From Burkholderiales bacterium (GTDB lineage: Bacteria > Pseudomonadota > Gammaproteobacteria > Burkholderiales > Burkholderiaceae_C), in assembly GCA_011391855.1 (NCBI GenBank), contig JAABPT010000366.1:1-18558 (forward strand): a DNA stretch of 18,558 bases, in the 5' to 3' direction. Both the position numbers and the translations under genes were made by a program. Position 1 is the first letter of the stretch, and every line of letters begins with the position of its first letter. The notes under the pieces were generated by a model, which saw nothing but the letters and a program-made list of their open reading frames with translations, was not told the DNA's origin and made no database searches. Positions 14,253 through 18,558 of this stretch are shown here, one piece after another.

Positions 14253-15653
14253 TCAGGGCGGCGAAGGCCAGGGCCGCAACGGCTGGCGCAGGTGTTCCCA
14301 CGCCCGCGCCAGTCGCAGCACGCCCAGGTCGTCGTGGCGCCGGCCGATGATCTGCAGTCCGATGGGCAAGCCGCCTTCGGTGTGGCCGCAGGGCACGCTG
14401 ATGGCGGGCTGCTCGCTCATGTTGTACGGCAGCGTGTAGGCGATGTGCTCCATGGCGCGCTGCGGGTCGTTGGTGGGGCTGGCCCACTCGGCCGGAAACG
14501 CCGACACCGGCGCCACCGGCGAGATCACGAAGTCGAACGGCTGGCAGGCCGCCACCGCGGCGTCGCGCAGCGCGGCGAATTGGCTGTAGCCGTGAAACAG
14601 TTGCGCAGCGGTGCAGATCTGGCCCGCGGCCGCCCAGTCGCGGATGAACGGCAGCACCTTGGCACGCCGATCGGGCGGCAGGGCCGAGATGTCGAGCCAG
14701 GAACGCAGCCGCCAGAAGAGGTTGATGCCGTCGGCCATCTCGCGCGTGCTGAAGGCCGGCAGGGGTTCGACGATGGCGCCGACGGCTTCGAAGCAGCGTG
14801 CCGCGGCCTGCACCGCGGCGGCGATCTCGGCGTCCAGCGGCAGCCCCCAGCCGGCGTCCATGAGCAGGCCGAACTTCAGCCCGCGCAAGACCACGGCGGG
14901 ATCGGCCTCGATGTCCTGCCAGTCGATGTGCTGCGGCGGCAGGCTCGTCGCGTCGCGCCAGTCGGGGCGGCTCAGCGTGGCCATCAGCAGTGCCGCATCG
15001 GCCACCGTGCGTGTGATCGGCCCCGCCACGCGGCCCAGGTAGGGCGGTTTGATGGGGATTCGGCCGCCGCTGGGCTTGAAGCCCACGACGCCGCACCAGC
15101 CTGCGGGCAGGCGGATCGAGCCGCCGATGTCGGTGCCCAGATGCAGCGGGCCACAGCCGGCGGCCGCCGCCGCGGCGGCGCCGGCACTGCTGCCGCCCGG
15201 ACCCTTGTCCAGCGCCCAGGGGTTGCGCGACAAAGGGTGAAAGCTCGACAGACCCGAAGACAGCATGCCGAAATCGGGCATCGTGGTCTTGGCCAGCAGC
15301 ACCGCGCCGGCTTCGCGCAGCCGTGCCGCGGGCGGTGCATCTTCGGCCGCGGGCACCAGTTCGGTGGCCGCACTGCCCAGCGGCACCGGCACGCCACGCG
15401 TGGCGATGTTCTCCTTCAGCGTCACCGGCACGCCGTCGAGCGCACCGCTGGGTTCACCGCGCTGCCAGCGCGCTTCGCAGGCGCGCGCTTGGGCCCACAC
15501 ACTTTCGGCGTCGAAGCCCCAGGTGGCGTGGATATGCGGTTCCCAGCGCTCGACCTGAGCAACCACCGCCTGCGCCACCTCCAGCGGCGACCACCGCCGC
15601 TCGCGGTAGCCGGCCAGCAGTTCGGTGGCGGTGAGCTCGTGCAGCGCAGTCAA
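14253..15653 (-). CDS. Amidase (amidase signature family)
   Basis: This 466-residue serine hydrolase of the amidase signature family cleaves carboxamides. The Ser-cisSer-Lys triad is visible: Lys80 in DGVPVTLKENIATRG, cis-Ser at 155 or 156 in KGPGGSSAGAAAA, and the nucleophile Ser179 in LGTDIGGSIRLPAGWCGVVG. The C-terminal GLPIGLQIIGRRHDD is also typical. It lacks the extra domains of GatA-only operons and no gatB/gatC is near, so a catabolic amidase is more likely than a tRNA amidotransferase subunit. The start is TTG at 15653, one base after the binding-protein TGA (TGATTTG). It is the only candidate that gives the family-like start MTALHELTATELLAGYRERR, and this implies translation coupled to the upstream gene. 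The context suggests that the imported substrate is a peptide or amide. Confidence 0.92.
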   Translation of the reverse strand: MTALHELTATELLAGYRERRWSPLEVAQAVVAQVERWEPHIHATWGFDAESVWAQARACEARWQRGEPSGALDGVPVTLKENIATRGVPVPLGSAATELVPAAEDAPPAARLREAGAVLLAKTTMPDFGMLSSGLSSFHPLSRNPWALDKGPGGSSAGAAAAAAAGCGPLHLGTDIGGSIRLPAGWCGVVGFKPSGGRIPIKPPYLGRVAGPITRTVADAALLMATLSRPDWRDATSLPPQHIDWQDIEADPAVVLRGLKFGLLMDAGWGLPLDAEIAAAVQAAARCFEAVGAIVEPLPAFSTREMADGINLFWRLRSWLDISALPPDRRAKVLPFIRDWAAAGQICTAAQLFHGYSQFAALRDAAVAACQPFDFVISPVAPVSAFPAEWASPTNDPQRAMEHIAYTLPYNMSEQPAISVPCGHTEGGLPIGLQIIGRRHDDLGVLRLARAWEHLRQPLRPWPSPP

Positions 15654-15654
15654 A

Positions 15655-17175
15655 TCACGACTTGGTGGCCGGCGGTGCCCAGCTCACCGACGCCATATCG
15701 TTGGCGAAGATCGGCGAGCTGTTCCACAGCCCGCGCAGCCCGCGCTTGAAGACCGCCACCTGCGCCGGGTTCCAGATGAAGGCGTTGACCGCGTCCTCGG
15801 CCAGCTGGCGCTGCATGTCGCGCCACAGCCGGCCCTTCTCGCGCTGGTCGCTGGTGGCCGCCAGCGTGGCCACGAAGCCGCGGAAGCGCGCGCTGTCGTA
15901 GCCAAAATAGTAGTTGGGGTCGGCATACGCGGTGGCGTAGTCCAGCGGCTCCACGTGGTTGATGATGGTGAGGTCGAAATTGCCCTTGAAGGGGCCGGCC
16001 AGCCATTGCGCCCACTCCACGTTCTCGATCTTGGCGTTGATGCCCACCTTGGCCAGTTGCGCGGCAACGATCTCGCCACCCTTGCGCGCATACGGCGGCG
16101 GCGGCAGCGTCAGCGTCACGTTCAGCGGCGTGGTCACGCCGGCCTCGCGCAGCAGCGCCTTGGCCTTTTCCGGATCGTGCGCAACCATCTTCGACAGGTC
16201 GAGGTAACCCAGGTCGGTAGGCGCGAAGTGGCTGCCGATCGGCTTGCCCAGGCCTTCCTGCGCGCCGTCAATGAAAGCCTGGCGGTCGATGGCGTGGGTG
16301 ATGGCACGGCGCACGCGCACGTCGCTGAACGGCGGCTTGCGGTTGTTGATGGCCAGCATGCCCTTGCCGGCGGTGCTGCCGACCTCGACCGTGAAGCGCT
16401 TGTCGCCCTGGAACTGCTTCAGCGCCTGCAGCGCGCCGAAACGCGGGATGCCGTCCACGTCGCCGGCCAGCAGGGCCGCCACCTGCGCCGCGGGGTCGTT
16501 GATGAAGCGGAAGGTCACGCGCCGCAGCGGTACCTTGGCGGCGTCGCGGTACCCGTCCCAGCGCGCGAGCGTCACCGAACTGCCCTTGTTCCAGCGCTCC
16601 AGCACGAAGGGTCCGGTGCCCACCGGCTGCGTGGCCGCCTGCGCGGCCGTGTTCGGGTGCAGGATGACGGCGGTGTTCTCGCCCAGGCGGAAGGGCAACA
16701 TGGCCTCGGCGTTGTTCAGCACCAGGATCACCGTGTGCGGGTCGTGCACCACGACGCTGGAGATGTTGTCGAAGACCGCCTTCTTGGCCTTGTTGGTGCT
16801 GCCCGGTGCACGCGCGCGGTCGAAGCTGAATTTCACCGCATTGGCATCGAAGGCCGAACCGTCGGAGAACTTGATGCCCTTCTTCAATGCGAAGGTGTAG
16901 GTCTTGCCGTCGGGGGTGTGGCCCCAGGACTCGCACAACAGCGGTGTCACCGAGCCGTCCATGCCCACCTTGGTCAGGCCCTCGAAGATGTTGTAGTGCA
17001 CGATCTCGCCGATGGCTGCGGCCGATGCGGTGGTCGGGTCCAGCCCGGGCGAGGGCTCCAGCGTCATGCCGAGCACCACGCTGTCGCGGCGCGACTGCGC
17101 CCAGGCGCCGGGCAAGGCGGCGGCCAAGGGCACGCCGGCGAGCAAGGTGTTGAGGGCGCGGCGGCTGAGGGTCAT
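15655..17175 (-). CDS. Peptide/nickel-type ABC transporter substrate-binding protein (SBP_bac_5)
   Basis: This 506-residue periplasmic binding protein of the DppA/OppA cluster delivers substrate to an ABC importer. The signal peptide is about residues 1-26, TLSRRALNTLLAGVPLAAAL with cleavage expected after AWA. The pair of arginines before the hydrophobic stretch is Tat-like but not a full Tat motif. The mature protein starts QSRRDSVVLGMTLEPSPGLDP. It contains IGEIVHYNIFEGLTKVGMDG, the conserved SWGHTPDGKTYTFALKKGIKFSDGSAFDANAVKFSFDR, VGTGPFVLERWNKGSSVTLAR, RVRRAITHAIDRQAFIDGA and DPEKAKALLREAG. An AGGAGA 5 bases upstream fixes the start. The ligand (dipeptide, oligopeptide or another solute such as glutathione) cannot be read from sequence; the following amidase gene hints at an amide-containing compound. 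Confidence 0.94.
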   Translation of the reverse strand: MTLSRRALNTLLAGVPLAAALPGAWAQSRRDSVVLGMTLEPSPGLDPTTASAAAIGEIVHYNIFEGLTKVGMDGSVTPLLCESWGHTPDGKTYTFALKKGIKFSDGSAFDANAVKFSFDRARAPGSTNKAKKAVFDNISSVVVHDPHTVILVLNNAEAMLPFRLGENTAVILHPNTAAQAATQPVGTGPFVLERWNKGSSVTLARWDGYRDAAKVPLRRVTFRFINDPAAQVAALLAGDVDGIPRFGALQALKQFQGDKRFTVEVGSTAGKGMLAINNRKPPFSDVRVRRAITHAIDRQAFIDGAQEGLGKPIGSHFAPTDLGYLDLSKMVAHDPEKAKALLREAGVTTPLNVTLTLPPPPYARKGGEIVAAQLAKVGINAKIENVEWAQWLAGPFKGNFDLTIINHVEPLDYATAYADPNYYFGYDSARFRGFVATLAATSDQREKGRLWRDMQRQLAEDAVNAFIWNPAQVAVFKRGLRGLWNSSPIFANDMASVSWAPPATKS

Positions 17176-17180
17176 CTTGT

Positions 17181-17186
17181 TCTCCT
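17181..17186 (-). promoter_or_regulatory. Ribosome binding site of the substrate-binding protein gene
   Basis: AGGAGA on the minus strand lies 5 bases before the ATG at 17175. It is the clearest Shine-Dalgarno of the transporter unit, in keeping with the high expression usually needed for binding proteins. The 70-bp gap to the ATPase stop shows no hairpin I could recognise. Confidence 0.75.
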
Positions 17187-17245
17187 GAAAAACTCTGGCA
17201 ATGGGCAGGCTTGGGGAATCGTGCGCGATTCTGCGACAACGGCGC

Positions 17246-18052
17246 TCATGCCCGGGCGCGAGGTTTCACGCCGGGCACCGCCGCCAGCAGGCGCTGTGTA
17301 TAGGGGTGCTGCGGGCGCTGGAACAAGTCGTCGGGGTGGCCCTGCTCCACAACGCGGCCGTGCTGCAGCACGATGACCTCGTCGCACAGCAGGTCCACCA
17401 CCGCGAGGTCGTGGCTGATGAAAAGGTAGGTCACGCCAAAGCGGTCCTGCAGGTCCTGCATGAGGTTGAGCACCTGCGCCTGCACCGACACGTCCAGCGC
17501 ACTCACCGGTTCGTCGGCCACGATCAGTTTCGGCCGCGTGATGAGCGCACGCGCGATGGCGATGCGCTGGCGCTGACCGCCGGAAAATTCATGCGGCACC
17601 TTTTGCAGGTCCGCCTCGCGCAGGCCCACGGCGTCCAGCGCCTCGACGGCGCGTTCGCGCTGCTCGGCCTTGCCCGCGCCGTGCAGCACGGCCAACGGTT
17701 CGGCCACCGTCTGCAGCACGGTGCGGCGCGGATCCAGCGATCCGTAGGGGTCCTGGAACACCATCTGCAGCTTGGCTCGCGCGCGCCGCAACGCCGCGGC
17801 GTCCAGCCGGTGCAGGTCCTGGCCGTCGAGCAGCACGCGGCCGGCCGTGGGCGATTCCAGCGCCATGACCAGGTGCGCCAGCGTGCTCTTGCCGGAACCC
17901 GATTCACCCACGATGCCCAGGCTCTTGCCGGCCTGCAGCGTGAAGCTCACGCCGCCCAGCGCCTGCACCTCGGGCGCCGGCGCCAGCAGCCGTTCGCGCG
18001 GCAGCCGGTAGCGCATGGCGAGGTGCTCGACCTGCAGCAGCGGGGCGGTCAT
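17246..18052 (-). CDS. ABC transporter ATPase, DppF/OppF type
   Basis: This 268-residue cytoplasmic nucleotide-binding subunit powers peptide-type import. Walker A GESGSGKST is at 49-57, Q-loop FQDPYGSLDPRRTV at 99-112, signature EFSGGQRQRIAIARAL at 155-170, Walker B LIVADEPVSALD at 176-187 and the switch His in FISHDLAVVD at 211-220. HPYTQRLLAAVPG near the end is typical of the OppD/DppF group. The protein stops soon afterwards, so it lacks the C-terminal Cys-containing oligopeptide-transporter extension that its partner retains. The start ATG overlaps the upstream ATPase stop (ATGA). Two distinct ATPases in tandem form the heterodimeric motor normal for this family. Confidence 0.94.
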   Translation of the reverse strand: MTAPLLQVEHLAMRYRLPRERLLAPAPEVQALGGVSFTLQAGKSLGIVGESGSGKSTLAHLVMALESPTAGRVLLDGQDLHRLDAAALRRARAKLQMVFQDPYGSLDPRRTVLQTVAEPLAVLHGAGKAEQRERAVEALDAVGLREADLQKVPHEFSGGQRQRIAIARALITRPKLIVADEPVSALDVSVQAQVLNLMQDLQDRFGVTYLFISHDLAVVDLLCDEVIVLQHGRVVEQGHPDDLFQRPQHPYTQRLLAAVPGVKPRARA

Positions 18053-18558
18053 CTGTCGACCCTGATGCAGCGCGCTTCGTGGTCCGGCCCCAACGACACC
18101 GCGGGCGGCGGCGCGGCGCGGCAGGCGTCGACGACGAGCTCGCAGCGGTCGGCAAACGGGCAGCCGGCGGGCATGTCGGCGAGTTCCGGCACGCGCCCGG
18201 CAATGGTCGCCAGCCGCGTGCCGCGCGCCAGCCCGAGCCGCGGTCGCGCTGCGAACAGGCCGCGCGTGTACGGGTGCGCCAGGCGCTCGAAGACAGCGGC
18301 CGTGGGCCCGCTCTCCACCACCGTGCCGCCGTACATGACCAGCAGGCGCTGCACGGTGTCGGCCATCACGCCGAGGTCGTGGCTGATGAGCAGCAGGCCC
18401 ATGCCGTCCTCGCGCACCAGCTCCAGGATCAGGTCGAGCACCTCGCGCTGGATCGTCACGTCCAGCGCCGTGGTCGGTTCGTCGGCCACCAGCAGGTCGG
18501 GGCCGCAGGCCAGCGCGATGGCGATCACCACACGCTGGCGCTGGCCGCCGCTGAGCTG
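18049..18558 (-). CDS. ABC transporter ATPase, DppD/OppD type, N-terminus cut by window edge
   Basis: This is the C-terminal 169 residues of the first ATPase of the peptide importer. Reading begins in the signature motif QLSGGQRQRVVIAIALA. Walker B LLVADEPTTALDVTIQ and the switch LLISHDLGVMADTVQ follow, then HPYTRGLFAARPRLG. The C-terminal oligopeptide-transporter domain includes DMPAGCPFADRC and two more cysteines (DACRA; EARCIRV). Walker A and the Q-loop lie beyond base 18558, so about 150-160 residues are missing. The stop overlaps the next ATPase start by 4 bp. The paired permease genes normally precede this gene and are expected just to the right of the window. Confidence 0.94.
   Translation of the reverse strand, partial: QLSGGQRQRVVIAIALACGPDLLVADEPTTALDVTIQREVLDLILELVREDGMGLLLISHDLGVMADTVQRLLVMYGGTVVESGPTAAVFERLAHPYTRGLFAARPRLGLARGTRLATIAGRVPELADMPAGCPFADRCELVVDACRAAPPPAVSLGPDHEARCIRVDR

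Noticed and set aside
14253..15653. GatA subunit of tRNA amidotransferase
   Set aside because: The motifs fit any signature amidase, and no gatB or gatC is adjacent; the transporter context favours a catabolic amidase.
14292..17376. Long plus-strand open frames opposite the amidase, binding protein and ATPase
   Set aside because: They are shadows of well-supported minus-strand genes and show Arg/His/Gln-rich composition without motifs.

Overview
The window is a GC-rich, densely coded stretch of chromosome. Gene content and protein style (a short H-NS family protein with an Ala/Lys/Thr-rich linker, a 424-residue Glu dehydrogenase, a dipeptide-type ABC operon) suggest a betaproteobacterium of the Burkholderiales, probably near Comamonadaceae. 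This is inferred from family resemblance; no rRNA or other marker gene is present. I saw no insertion sequence, prophage, CRISPR array, tRNA or rRNA, and no gene-free stretch above about 220 bases.

Layout. (1) 1-704, minus: proC, cut by the window edge, divergent from (2) a plus-strand group: gdhA (926-2200), a thioredoxin/TPR protein of the CnoX/YbbN type (2328-3251) and glpK (3310-4788). (3) 4879-5238, minus: H-NS family nucleoid protein with an AT-rich upstream region holding a duplicated ~30-bp element. (4) 5367-9731, minus: a light-dependent DNA-repair cassette read in the order photolyase/cryptochrome (485 aa), DUF2256 zinc-ribbon protein (66 aa), iron-sulfur (6-4)-type photolyase (512 aa), and a short photolyase-like protein with inverted domain order (391 aa, NewPHL type). 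The genes overlap or are 9 bp apart. (5) 9812-11676, minus: osmC-like gene, GNAT acetyltransferase and an MtfA-type zinc peptidase. (6) 11744-12394, plus: glutathione S-transferase. (7) 12473-18558, minus: an oligopeptide/dipeptide-type ABC importer (two ATPases, the first cut by the window edge, and a binding protein), then an amidase, a TTC38-like TPR protein and a DUF1992 protein. The permeases are presumably just beyond the right edge.

How the parts work together. The cassette in (4) joins three different branches of the photolyase/cryptochrome superfamily plus DUF2256 under apparently common transcription. If all are active, they could cover CPD lesions in double-stranded DNA, (6-4) photoproducts and CPDs in single-stranded DNA. 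Region (7) looks like import of a peptide or amide followed by intracellular hydrolysis. Genes in (2) and (5) are metabolic and stress functions without an obvious shared pathway.

The most unusual non-coding structure is at the two convergent gene junctions. The 3' ends of glpK and of the GST gene each run into short tandem repeats (12 bp and 25 bp) whose units re-copy a stop codon. The second array also runs into the last codons of the opposing gene.
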